From Shimia marina (GTDB taxonomy: Bacteria > Pseudomonadota > Alphaproteobacteria > Rhodobacterales > Rhodobacteraceae): a DNA stretch of 64,000 nucleotides. A model generated the notes under the pieces. That model did not search any database. It was given only the letters and a program-made list of their open reading frames with translations, and was not told where the DNA came from. The position numbers were made by a program, and so were the translations under genes. Location of the stretch: NCBI RefSeq assembly GCF_001458175.1, contig NZ_CYPW01000024.1, forward strand, positions 172,013-236,012, written 5' to 3'. Position 1 is the stretch's first letter, and every line of letters begins with the position of its first letter. Below are positions 36,244 through 43,852 of this stretch, in pieces.

Positions 36244-36304
36244 GTTTGAACCCGCCACATGTACAAAGGCGCCACGGTGGGCGCCTTTGCGATCGGGTTC
36301 AAAC
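36244..36304. terminator. Nested perfect inverted repeats (terminator/cruciform)
   Basis: An inner 10-bp perfect stem (CAAAGGCGCC/GGCGCCTTTG, 36264-36289) is framed by an outer 11-bp perfect stem (GTTTGAACCCG/CGGGTTCAAAC, 36244-36304). It sits 9 bp past the stop of the ABM gene and upstream of the lipase, so it can end the former's transcript. The outer arms resemble a tRNA T-arm by chance. Confidence 0.6.
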
Positions 36305-36312
36305 TGGGTGTT

Positions 36313-36633
36313 TCAGCTTTCGTGCAGAACCGTTTCAAAGCCTTCGAAATTTGGCGGTCCAACAACGACGCCTTCGGTTTTGCTTTTGCCTGCGTTGCGA
36401 TGGGCATCGCGGAATTGTTCGGACTTGGTCCAAGCCTCAAAGTCTTCCCGGCTGTCCCAGAGCACATGGCTGGAATAGAGCGTGTGATCTTCGTTTTGCG
36501 GGCCCTTCAAAAGTCGGAATTCGCGAAAGCCCTTGAGTTCTTTCAGACGGCTCTCACGTGATTTCCAGACCTCTTCAAAATCCGCCTCGCGGCCCGGCGC
36601 AATTTTGAACCGGTTCATGGCAATATAGCCCAT
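36313..36633 (-). CDS. Antibiotic biosynthesis monooxygenase-fold protein (heme-degrading type)
   Basis: The protein is 106 residues from the ATG at 36633 (GAGG upstream). It has the ABM ferredoxin-like fold; the segment MNRFKIAPGREADFEEVWKSRESRL and the following F..F.LL...D....Y.S...W.S...FEAW..S..F..AH resemble HmoA/IsdG-like heme oxygenases. The Asn near residue 7 and His near 77 match positions used in that group. A role in heme iron release is likely but not certain; other ABM proteins are quinol monooxygenases. Confidence 0.85.
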   Translation of the reverse strand: MGYIAMNRFKIAPGREADFEEVWKSRESRLKELKGFREFRLLKGPQNEDHTLYSSHVLWDSREDFEAWTKSEQFRDAHRNAGKSKTEGVVVGPPNFEGFETVLHES

Positions 36634-36749
36634 GGGGTGCCTCACTATTGTTTTGGAGTGGATGGAACTGGCGCGGCATATGCGTTGGCTTGCTCGGGTG
36701 GCAGTTGATCCTGACCACGGGCAAAGGTCAATATATCAGTCCGGTCAGA

Positions 36750-37124
36750 TCAGTCTTGGGCGTGTTGTCGCAGGATATGCAGCGGCACGATATCGACCGC
36801 ACGCTGGTGGGTGGCATCCAGATTGACTTTGGGGGCGCAGCCTTCGTCATGCGCCTGCAGGAACCGTGCGGCGCAGAGGCACCATTGATCTCCGGGCTTG
36901 AGCCCAGCGAAGTTAAATTCCGGGCGCGGGGTGGACAGATCGTTGCCCACATATTTCGAATAGGCCAGAAACTCTGCCGTCATGACAGCGCAGACCGTGT
37001 GGCTGCCCTGATCCTCGGCACAGGTATTGCAGTGCCCATCACGAAAGAACCCGGTGAGGGGTTCCCGCGAGCAGGCTGTCAAGGCTGTGCCCAGCACATT
37101 GAGAGAGGGATCTTTTTGCACCAT
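36750..37124 (-). CDS. DUF2237 family protein
   Basis: This 124-residue protein matches the DUF2237 pattern: NVLG..L..CS..PLTGF.RDG.C.T...D.GSHTVCAVMT.EFL..SK..GNDLSTPRPEF.F.GLKPGD.WCLCA.R. Several conserved Cys (about 18, 32, 35, 45 and 82/84) suggest a metal or redox site. No function is assigned. The frame extends 12 codons upstream to 37160; the ATG at 37124 matches the family better. Confidence 0.9.
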   Translation of the reverse strand: MVQKDPSLNVLGTALTACSREPLTGFFRDGHCNTCAEDQGSHTVCAVMTAEFLAYSKYVGNDLSTPRPEFNFAGLKPGDQWCLCAARFLQAHDEGCAPKVNLDATHQRAVDIVPLHILRQHAQD

Positions 37125-37242
37125 GGCGTGATCTTGGCATGATGGGGTGTGGGGGCGCAATGGCCGATCTGACAGGGCGAGATCTGTCTGGGTTTGGCAA
37201 TTCCTGAATGATGGTTCAAAAAATTGTTGACCTGATCAGGCA

Positions 37243-38628
37243 ATGCGGCAAAGCATGCCGCTTATGAAAACAATTACTGAACCCGCCCGCCAGATAGATG
37301 TGATCCATGAAACCGATGTGCTTGTTGTGGGCTCTGGCCCCGGCGGACTGTCTGCGGCACTTGCTGCGGCGCGTGCTGGCGTTGAGGTGACCCTCGTGGA
37401 GCGGTTTGGCTGCTTTGGCGGCAATATCACCGTGGTGGGTGTGGAGGGCATGCATTGGTATCGTCATGAACAGACGGTCGAAAGCATGGGCATTCCCAAG
37501 GAGTTTGAGGATGCCGCCAAGGAGGCCGGCGCGGCGGTGCCCGAAAGCCAGTCGCTGAGCTATGAGATTGACAGCGAAGGCTTCAAACTGGTGGCAGATC
37601 AGATGGTGCAGAAGGCCGGCATTCACCCGATGCTACACCGCGCCTTTGTGGCGCCGATCATGGAAGGCGATGAGATCAAAGGCATCATCACCGAGTCCAA
37701 GGCGGGGCGGGAGGCACTTTTGGCCAAAGTGGTGATCGACGCCACCGGGGATGCGGATGTGGCCCATCGTGCTGGCGCGCCGTGCCGGATGGCCCCGCGC
37801 GAAGATCTGATGGCGGCCTCGGTGATGTTCCACCTCGCGGGTGTTGACAAAAGCGCCTTCATGGAAGGCATCAAGGCCGATCCGCAGACCTATGCTGATT
37901 GGGGCGGCGGTGGGGAGTGGAACATCGAAACCTCCGGCAAAGAGGATCAGATGTTCTCCCCTTTCCTCTACAAACCCTTTGCGCAGGCCATCGAGGCCGG
38001 GCTGATCCCGCCCCATCTGAACACCATCGCAGGCACCTGGGGGGCGATGCATGACACAGGCGAGCTGACCTATATGAACCTCATTCATCTCGATGGGATT
38101 GACGGCACTGATCCGGACAGCCTCACTCAGGGTGAGATCGAAGGCCGCCGCCAGACCATGCTGGCGATTGAGGCGCTCAAACGTTTCCTGCCGGGCTGTG
38201 AGAATGCGCGCCTGAGAAACTTTGGCATGAGCCTTGGCATTCGCGACACCCGCAAGGTGGATACGGTCTATGCCATGGGCGAGCTGGATGTGCGCGAGCA
38301 GGGGCGGTTTGAGGACAGTATCGGGATTTTCCCTGAATTTATTGATGGCTATGGCATTCTCATTTTGCCAACCACCGGGCGTTATTTTGAAGTGCCCTAT
38401 CGTAACCTGCTGCCCAAAGGCATAAAAAACCTGCTGATTTCGGGCCGTGCCACGGCGGGGCATAAGGTGGCGCATGCGGCCACCCGCAATATGGCCTGCT
38501 GCGCGGTGATCGGTCAGGGCGCGGGCGTGGCGGCGGCCTTGTCGGTGCAGCAGAACCGGGCGCTGGATGACTTGCCCATCAGTGACATTCAGGCGGAGTT
38601 GCTGCGGCAAGGCGCGCGGGTGCACTGA
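37243..38628 (+). CDS. FAD-dependent oxidoreductase (FAD_oxidored family)
   Basis: This 461-residue flavoprotein has an N-terminal Rossmann motif (VLVVGSGPGGLSAALAAARAG, about 27-47) followed by E at the end of the second strand and by ERFGCFGGNIT, the hallmark of the FAD_oxidored (PF12831) group. VVIDATGDADVA and the C-terminal LLISGRATAGHKVAHAATRNMACC match the FAD ring-binding regions. Members reduce or oxidise small organic substrates, often in catabolic clusters; the substrate here is unknown. A Roseobacter-type hairpin terminator follows. Confidence 0.92.
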   Translation: MRQSMPLMKTITEPARQIDVIHETDVLVVGSGPGGLSAALAAARAGVEVTLVERFGCFGGNITVVGVEGMHWYRHEQTVESMGIPKEFEDAAKEAGAAVPESQSLSYEIDSEGFKLVADQMVQKAGIHPMLHRAFVAPIMEGDEIKGIITESKAGREALLAKVVIDATGDADVAHRAGAPCRMAPREDLMAASVMFHLAGVDKSAFMEGIKADPQTYADWGGGGEWNIETSGKEDQMFSPFLYKPFAQAIEAGLIPPHLNTIAGTWGAMHDTGELTYMNLIHLDGIDGTDPDSLTQGEIEGRRQTMLAIEALKRFLPGCENARLRNFGMSLGIRDTRKVDTVYAMGELDVREQGRFEDSIGIFPEFIDGYGILILPTTGRYFEVPYRNLLPKGIKNLLISGRATAGHKVAHAATRNMACCAVIGQGAGVAAALSVQQNRALDDLPISDIQAELLRQGARVH

Positions 38629-38662
38629 ACCCTTCCTCTTGATGAAAATATCCGCGGGGGTC

Positions 38663-38688
38663 CGGGGGCAGCCAGCCCCCGCCTTTTT
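38663..38688 (+). terminator. Terminator after the FAD oxidoreductase
   Basis: CGGGGGC and GCCCCCG pair around a 5-nt loop and are followed by CCTTTTT. The preceding AAAATATCCGCGGGGGTCCG resembles a sequence often seen at gene ends in Rhodobacteraceae. Confidence 0.7.
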
Positions 38689-38694
38689 AGGCAA

Positions 38695-39858
38695 TCAGCG
38701 CGCGGTTGCGGCGATTTCGCGAAACAGGGCGATATTGCCATCGGTCACACCGCCGTCCTTAAAACGGCGATCCGCTGAGTTCACGGCAATCACCACGCCT
38801 TCGGCACGGTTGATGTAGATGTATTGGCCATAGACCCCGATGCCAAAGAACTCGCCCGCGCGCGGGTCTTTGGGCATCCACCATTGGTAGCCATAGTGCA
38901 GCTTGCCCGCCGCTGTGTTGGCGCTGGGCACGGTGGCTGCGGCGAGCCAGTCGGCAGGCACCACTTGTGCGCCGTCATAGACGCCTTCTTGCAGGATCAT
39001 CTGTCCAAAGCGGGCGTAGTCGCGTGTGCGGATGTTCAGCCCGCCGAGCACAAAGGCCACACCTTCGCCATCGGTGACATAATAGGGTGCGGCCTCATAG
39101 CCGAGTTTTGAGATGATCTTTTCGCCCAGAAGATCGGGGATGCTGCGGCCTGTGGCCCCGCGCAACACCATGCCAATCACATGGGTGTCGATGGAGACAT
39201 ATTGAAACTGTGTGCCCGGCGCGACGAAGCTTTCAGTCAGACCGGCGGCGAAGCCATCCAATGTGCCGCCAAGCGCCAGCACGCGCCCCATGCGATTGAT
39301 GTCGGAATTGAAGTCGAGGTAATCTTCATCAAAGGTGACGCCAGACGACATCTGCAACACGTTTTTCACGGTCACGCCCTCATAGGCAGAGCCGGTCAAT
39401 ATCGGGGCGTATTGCGTGACCGGCGCATCAAGCTCGACCAGCCCCTCCGCCACAAGAATGCCGGTGAGCGAAGACAGGTAGGATTTGGCGACGGACCAGC
39501 TGATTTTGCGATCCTCCGCGCTGGTGCCCTGATGATAGCTTTCATGAACCACAGCCCCATCTTTGAGCACGACCATGCCGGTGACGGTGCGCTCTTGGAC
39601 CCATGTGTCAAAACCCTCAGGCATGTCCATGGGCGCCGCGGCGGGCAGGGGGCTGGCCGGGGTGTCGCCTTTGTCAATCTCTGCGGTGAGGAACAGCGTG
39701 TCCATATTGGAGAAATTCGCGATGATTTTGTCTTCGGAGAAGAGCGAGTTGACGGCCAGAAGGCGGGTGATTTCTTCGCGCTTCACCGCATAGAGGCCCC
39801 CTGCCGCGAGGGCCAGCATCAACAGGATGCGGCCGAGCCATTTTCCAAAACTGCGCAT
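38695..39858 (-). CDS. Membrane-anchored serine hydrolase (beta-lactamase family)
   Basis: This 387-residue protein has one N-terminal membrane helix (about 6-26), so the domain is periplasmic. The catalytic S-x-x-K is SWSVAKSYLS, and Y-x-N is replaced by Y-x-S (YVSIDTH), with HYGYQWW further on. That is the class C beta-lactamase/6-aminohexanoate-dimer hydrolase group (Beta-lactamase, PF00144). It is more likely an esterase or peptidase than a resistance enzyme. The ATG at 39858 follows AGAGG; the longer frame has no support. Confidence 0.9.
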   Translation of the reverse strand: MRSFGKWLGRILLMLALAAGGLYAVKREEITRLLAVNSLFSEDKIIANFSNMDTLFLTAEIDKGDTPASPLPAAAPMDMPEGFDTWVQERTVTGMVVLKDGAVVHESYHQGTSAEDRKISWSVAKSYLSSLTGILVAEGLVELDAPVTQYAPILTGSAYEGVTVKNVLQMSSGVTFDEDYLDFNSDINRMGRVLALGGTLDGFAAGLTESFVAPGTQFQYVSIDTHVIGMVLRGATGRSIPDLLGEKIISKLGYEAAPYYVTDGEGVAFVLGGLNIRTRDYARFGQMILQEGVYDGAQVVPADWLAAATVPSANTAAGKLHYGYQWWMPKDPRAGEFFGIGVYGQYIYINRAEGVVIAVNSADRRFKDGGVTDGNIALFREIAATAR

Positions 39859-39955
39859 ATGATTGTTTCCTCTCCCCAAAACAACGCCCACAGTTGAGCA
39901 TTTTGGCCCCCTGTGCGGCAATGCTGACGTAGGGTTAGAGGCGTGGGCCATGTGT

Positions 39956-40999
39956 TCAGGGGAGGCGCGCTGGTCCCTGCCATTTGATCCAGCGGCCATG
40001 GAAATCTGCGCGCCCCAAATGCCAGACTTGCGGGGCATCACCGGTCCACAGATGCAGCGTCACGGCAGCACCGGGCGTCTGGTCGTCTGCTTCATATGAG
40101 AGCCAGGCCAGGGGCGCGTCTGGGCTGGCTTTCTGGCCGAATTGCATCAGGATGTCCGTGCCTTGCCTTTGTTTTTCTGGCGGAAAATACTGCCAAGCCA
40201 CGGTGGAATACACCATGTGCACCATGCCCGTCTCCGGCGTGCTGAGACGGGTTTGCAGCCAGTCAATGGCGTCACCGCCGTCGACCTGCGCGTCATGGAC
40301 TGCGATGGCGGCGCGGGTGCGGGTCAGGCGCTCTGCCTGATCGGCCCAGAGGTAGGCCTGCAGGCGCAGGGCATGGTCGACCCTGTGACAGTCCAGTGGG
40401 TTAAGGTCGACCCCTCGGCGCTCGGCGACCTTCAGGGTGGCAGCCGGGGGCAGAGGGCCTTCCCAGTTTGGCGCAAGCTGGACGTCACTTTGCGGGCCAT
40501 AGCCTTCGCCAACCGCCAGATGAAATTTCTCAAACATCAGATTGAGACCCGCAGAGGCCCCCAGTTCGGAGAGTTTCAAAGGCAAGTCAAAGCGCTCTGC
40601 CAGAAGCTGGGCAGCGGCGATCAGCACCGCGCTGCGGCGCACCTCATTGGTTTGTGGCGTGTTGCGGATCCAGTCGCAGAGAAAGACATCGTGCCGATGC
40701 AGCGCCGCAATGATTTCTGTTTTGAAAATGGCGTCAGAGGACGCATGTGGCGGGTAGACATTTGTCAGAGCGGGATCGGCGTTTTGGAGCACCAGCGCGT
40801 GCAGGCCGCTGGCAATGCGCAAAGGCAGGCTGTGCCCCTTGGGGCCAATATCGCCTGAAAAATCGGCGCATCTGGTCGCAAGCTCGGTGTCCGCGGGCCA
40901 ATGTGCTGCCAGCAGACGCAGAAGCCGCCCCATAAATGGGCTGTCCAGCGCCTCACAGCTGTTGGCTTGGTCCAGAAAAGCTTGCGACAGGGTACTCAT
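39956..40999 (-). CDS. DUF2332 family protein
   Basis: This 347-residue protein is recognised as DUF2332 from the QANSCEALDSPFMGRLL start, the NEVRRSAVLIAAAQLLA block, and the ELGASAGLNLMFEKF motif, which resembles a degenerate SAM- or nucleotide-binding glycine loop. The C-terminal half includes HMVYSTVAWQY. The function is unassigned. Its ATG overlaps the pth stop by 4 bp (ATGA), so the two are translationally coupled. Confidence 0.92.
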   Translation of the reverse strand: MSTLSQAFLDQANSCEALDSPFMGRLLRLLAAHWPADTELATRCADFSGDIGPKGHSLPLRIASGLHALVLQNADPALTNVYPPHASSDAIFKTEIIAALHRHDVFLCDWIRNTPQTNEVRRSAVLIAAAQLLAERFDLPLKLSELGASAGLNLMFEKFHLAVGEGYGPQSDVQLAPNWEGPLPPAATLKVAERRGVDLNPLDCHRVDHALRLQAYLWADQAERLTRTRAAIAVHDAQVDGGDAIDWLQTRLSTPETGMVHMVYSTVAWQYFPPEKQRQGTDILMQFGQKASPDAPLAWLSYEADDQTPGAAVTLHLWTGDAPQVWHLGRADFHGRWIKWQGPARLP

Positions 41000-41715
41000 G
41001 AAAACTTATCCTTTAACTTTTGAAGCGCGCTGCGTGTGTCTGGCGCTGTGGTCGCTTTGTCTTCAGCGGCTGCCTTGGCGGTCTCCGGTTTTTTGGATGC
41101 CGTCTCCGCTTTAGGTTTGGGGCCTTTGGTGCCGGTTGAGGGGCGCGGCGGGTTCAGGCGCATGGCCACAGCGTTGGAAAATTTTGCGGTATCGCCTTCT
41201 GCCAGATGCGCGGCACCGTCGGAAATGCCCCGCAGCATATCATCCAGCCAGGTCTGATCCGCTTTGGCAAAATCATGCAGTACGTAGCGGCTCACCAGAT
41301 CCTTGCGACCGGGATGGCCAATGCCCATACGCACCCGCCCGTAGTTTTCGCCGAGATGCTGATGAATGGAGCGCAGACCATTGTGGCCGGCGTGCCCCCC
41401 CGCCATTTTATATTTTAGTTTGCCCGGTGCGAGATCCAATTCGTCGTGGAAGACAACCACATCTTCCGGGGCCAGTTTGTAAAACCGCATGGCCTCGCCA
41501 ACAGATTGGCCGGAGAGGTTCATGAAGGTTTCGGGTTTGAGAAGCAGGACTTTCTCGCGCCCCAGTCGCCCTTCGGTGATGGCGCCCTGAAACTTGCCTT
41601 TGAAAGGGGCAAAGCCGTGATCATCCGCGATCTGATCCATGGCCATGAAGCCGATGTTGTGACGGTTCTGCGCGTATTTTGAGCCCGGATTTCCAAGGCC
41701 AACGAAGAGTTTCAT
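40996..41715 (-). CDS. pth: Peptidyl-tRNA hydrolase
   Basis: Pth cleaves peptidyl-tRNA released by stalled ribosomes. The 239-residue chain has the catalytic His in RHNIGFMAMD (about 20), Asn10 in GLGNPG, PETFMNLSG, and the HDELDLAPGK and GHNGLRSI motifs. The C-terminus has an added ~45-residue Lys/Pro/Ala-rich tail (KGPKPKAETASKK) beyond the usual length, common in Rhodobacterales. In this clade pth often follows rplY; upstream here is the non-coding region before the TRAP operon instead. Confidence 0.96.
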   Translation of the reverse strand: MKLFVGLGNPGSKYAQNRHNIGFMAMDQIADDHGFAPFKGKFQGAITEGRLGREKVLLLKPETFMNLSGQSVGEAMRFYKLAPEDVVVFHDELDLAPGKLKYKMAGGHAGHNGLRSIHQHLGENYGRVRMGIGHPGRKDLVSRYVLHDFAKADQTWLDDMLRGISDGAAHLAEGDTAKFSNAVAMRLNPPRPSTGTKGPKPKAETASKKPETAKAAAEDKATTAPDTRSALQKLKDKFS

Positions 41716-41807
41716 AAAGTCTGCCTGCTGTCATTTCTGCGCTGCAGTATAATCGTGGAGCAACCATCAGGCAAATCACTCCGTTTGGTCTTGGTGTGCG
41801 ACCCTCT

Positions 41808-41843
41808 GTTGGAAAAACAGGGTTGGTTGGAAAAACAGGGTTG
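41808..41843. repeat. Perfect 18-bp tandem duplication
   Basis: GTTGGAAAAACAGGGTTG occurs twice in a row (41808-41825 and 41826-41843). It looks like a recent slippage or duplication just upstream of the operator-like palindromes. Confidence 0.9.
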
Positions 41844-41892
41844 TGCGGAATTTCGCACAACTTTGGTGCAGCGCGTGCGGGAAATCGCACGC
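41841..41892. promoter_or_regulatory. Twin palindromic operator sites upstream of dctP
   Basis: Site 1 (41841-41860) is TTGTGCGGAATTTCGCACAA and site 2 (41873-41892) is GCGTGCGGGAAATCGCACGC. Both share GTGCGG-N-A-N2-TCGCAC with 7-bp inverted arms. Their centres are 32 bp apart, about three helical turns. That is the pattern for two dimers of one repressor or activator. They lie about 190-240 bp before dctP; pth starts 126 bp on the other side. Confidence 0.65.
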
Positions 41893-42079
41893 TGACAGTC
41901 TGCAAGGAAACGTGATTAAGATCTTTTGTGTGGTAAGCGTCTGTGAATACGTAATAAAATTTCAATTTTCAGGGGGAGTAAAGAATCTGTTGAGTGGTGG
42001 TTTTAGGGGCGTCACAGTTTCGTCATCAGGCATCGGAGGGTGCCGGAGGGACTTTGACTGTTTACCGGGAGGAAAAAAT

Positions 42080-43084
42080 ATGAAGTTCTTGACCACTGCT
42101 GCGACGGCGATGGCTCTGACTGTGACGGGCGCAAGCTTTGCTGCTGCGGCCTGTGACGATGGTGAGATCGTTGTTAAATTCAGCCATGTGACCAACACCG
42201 ACAAGCACCCAAAGGGCATTGCGGCGTCGCTCTTGGAAAAGCGTGTTAACGAAGAGATGGACGGCAAGATGTGCATGGAGGTCTTCCCGAACTCCACGCT
42301 CTATAACGACAACAAAGTGTTGGAAGCGATGCTGCAGGGTGACGTGCAGCTGGCCGCGCCTTCGCTGTCCAAGTTTGAAAAATTCACCAAACAGTTCCGC
42401 CTGTTTGACCTGCCATTCATGTTCAAAGACATCGCGGCCGTGGATGCGTTCCAGGCCTCTGACAACGGTCAGGCCATGCTGGACAGCATGCAGCGTCGCG
42501 GTCTGCAAGGGCTGGGCTACTGGCACAATGGCATGAAGCAGATGTCTGCGAATGTGCCGCTGCTGGATCCGTCTGATGCGAACGGCCTGAAGTTCCGTGT
42601 GCAGTCCTCAGATGTGCTGGTTGCGCAGATGGAAGCCATGGGTGGCTCCCCGCAGAAGATGGCCTTCTCTGAAGTCTACGGCGCGCTGCAGCAGGGCGTT
42701 GTGGATGGTCAGGAAAACACCTGGTCCAACATCTACGGCAAGAAGTTCTTTGAGGTGCAGGACGGTGTCACAGAAACCAACCACGGCATTCTCGACTATC
42801 TGGTTGTGACCTCTGTTGACTGGCTGGACAGCCTGCCAGAAGACGTGCGCACTCAGTTCATCACCATCTTCCAGGAAGTGACCCACACCCGGAACCAGGA
42901 AGCGGAAGCTGTGAACCTGGCGGCGCGTCAGTCCATCGTTGATGCGGGTGGCACCATCCGTGAACTGACCCCAGAGCAACGTGCGGCATGGGTAGAAGCC
43001 ATGAAGCCGGTCTGGGAAAAATTCACCGATGACGTTGGTCAAGACAACATTGATGCCGCGCAGGCGATCAACGCTGCGGGCTAA
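42080..43084 (+). CDS. dctP: TRAP transporter solute-binding protein, DctP family
   Basis: This 334-residue periplasmic protein has a signal peptide (MKFLTTAATAMALTVTGASF, cleavage near AAA-CD) and the DctP fold: FSHVTNTDKHPKG at the N-terminus, and the ligand-carboxylate Arg in GLKFRVQSSDV with the GVVDGQENTWSNIY hinge. The subgroup is that of C4-dicarboxylate binders, so malate, succinate or fumarate are likely ligands. It is followed by a hairpin and the two permease genes. The ATG follows GGGAGGAAAAAAT. Confidence 0.95.
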   Translation: MKFLTTAATAMALTVTGASFAAAACDDGEIVVKFSHVTNTDKHPKGIAASLLEKRVNEEMDGKMCMEVFPNSTLYNDNKVLEAMLQGDVQLAAPSLSKFEKFTKQFRLFDLPFMFKDIAAVDAFQASDNGQAMLDSMQRRGLQGLGYWHNGMKQMSANVPLLDPSDANGLKFRVQSSDVLVAQMEAMGGSPQKMAFSEVYGALQQGVVDGQENTWSNIYGKKFFEVQDGVTETNHGILDYLVVTSVDWLDSLPEDVRTQFITIFQEVTHTRNQEAEAVNLAARQSIVDAGGTIRELTPEQRAAWVEAMKPVWEKFTDDVGQDNIDAAQAINAAG

Positions 43085-43116
43085 GTTTCAGGCTTAAAAC
43101 CTGACCCAAAAATGAG

Positions 43117-43146
43117 CGGGCGGGCCGCCAATGGCCCGCCCGTTTT
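43117..43146 (+). terminator. Intra-operon attenuator between dctP and dctQ
   Basis: A perfect 10-bp GC stem (CGGGCGGGCC/GGCCCGCCCG) with a 6-nt loop and TTTT lies 32 bp past dctP. It should let more binding protein than permease be made, as is common in ABC and TRAP operons. Confidence 0.75.
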
Positions 43147-43186
43147 GCAACCAAAATCCACAAAAACACAAGCGGGACGCGGGACA

Positions 43187-43852
43187 ATGCAAACCAAGCA
43201 TAGCTTTGTGGACCGGATCGAAGAGACGCTGATTGCGTTTCTTCTGGGCAGCATGACATTGATCACCTTTGCCAATGTGATTGCCCGGTTCGGTTTCAAC
43301 TCAAACATTCTCTGGGCGCTGGAGGCGACGGTCTTCCTTTTTGCCTGGCTGGTGCTTCTGGGCGCCTCTTATGCCGTCAAGAAACACAGCCATCTGGGCG
43401 TGGACGCGATCCTGAATATGGTGAGCCCGGCCACGGCGCGCGTGCTCGGCCTGATTGCGGCGGCGGCCTGTCTGGTCTTTTCGTTGCTGATGCTGAAGGG
43501 CGCCTATGATTACTGGGCCGTGTTTGCCGATCTGCCGCCCACGTCGGGCCGTTGGTTCCCAACCGGCTTTGATATGAAGGCGCGCAGCCAGTCTTTCTAT
43601 GAGGTGCAGGATGTGCCGATGATTGGTGCCTTCGCCTTTCTCGAAGACCTGATCAACTATGGCGACGCATACGAAAAGCTGCCGAAAGTGGTGCCGTATA
43701 TTGTGTTGCCGATTTCCATGCTGTTGCTGGTCTATCGCTTTGCGCAGGCTGCGGTGGCTGTCCTGAAAGGGGAAACCGACCGTCTGGTGGCCAGCCATGA
43801 GGTCGAAGATGAAATTGCAGAAGTGCGCGCACTTCAGGGGGAGCATGACTGA
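43187..43852 (+). CDS. dctQ: TRAP transporter small permease, DctQ family
   Basis: This 221-residue protein has four hydrophobic helices (about 16-36, 45-65, 85-110 and 165-190) and the DctQ signature W..E....l..w..llGa.ya. It pairs with DctM. The loop between helices 3 and 4 is longer than usual (about 50 residues, with PPTSGRWFPTGFD), as in the C4-dicarboxylate subgroup. The stop overlaps the dctM ATG by 1 bp, so they are coupled. Confidence 0.93.
   Translation: MQTKHSFVDRIEETLIAFLLGSMTLITFANVIARFGFNSNILWALEATVFLFAWLVLLGASYAVKKHSHLGVDAILNMVSPATARVLGLIAAAACLVFSLLMLKGAYDYWAVFADLPPTSGRWFPTGFDMKARSQSFYEVQDVPMIGAFAFLEDLINYGDAYEKLPKVVPYIVLPISMLLLVYRFAQAAVAVLKGETDRLVASHEVEDEIAEVRALQGEHD

Larger units (their letters stand above)
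41716..42079. other. Divergent promoter region between pth and the TRAP operon
   Basis: This 364-bp gap carries an 18-bp tandem duplication, two operator-like palindromes (both listed separately) and the AT-rich dctP leader with a GGGAGG ribosome site. No gene is seen in it, and no sigma-54 promoter (GG-N10-GC with the usual context) is obvious. Confidence 0.6.

Noticed and set aside
36244-36304. A tRNA, because GGGTTTGAACCC and GGGTTCAAAC look like T-arms
   Set aside because: No acceptor stem, D-arm or anticodon arm can be drawn; the two T-arm-like parts are simply arms of one palindrome.
38640-38690. Insertion-sequence end from the AAAATATCCGCGGGGGTCC motif
   Set aside because: It resembles the common Rhodobacteraceae gene-end sequence (compare CCTCCGGCGGGGATATTTGG at 26870) and joins directly to a terminator; no transposase or target duplication is present.
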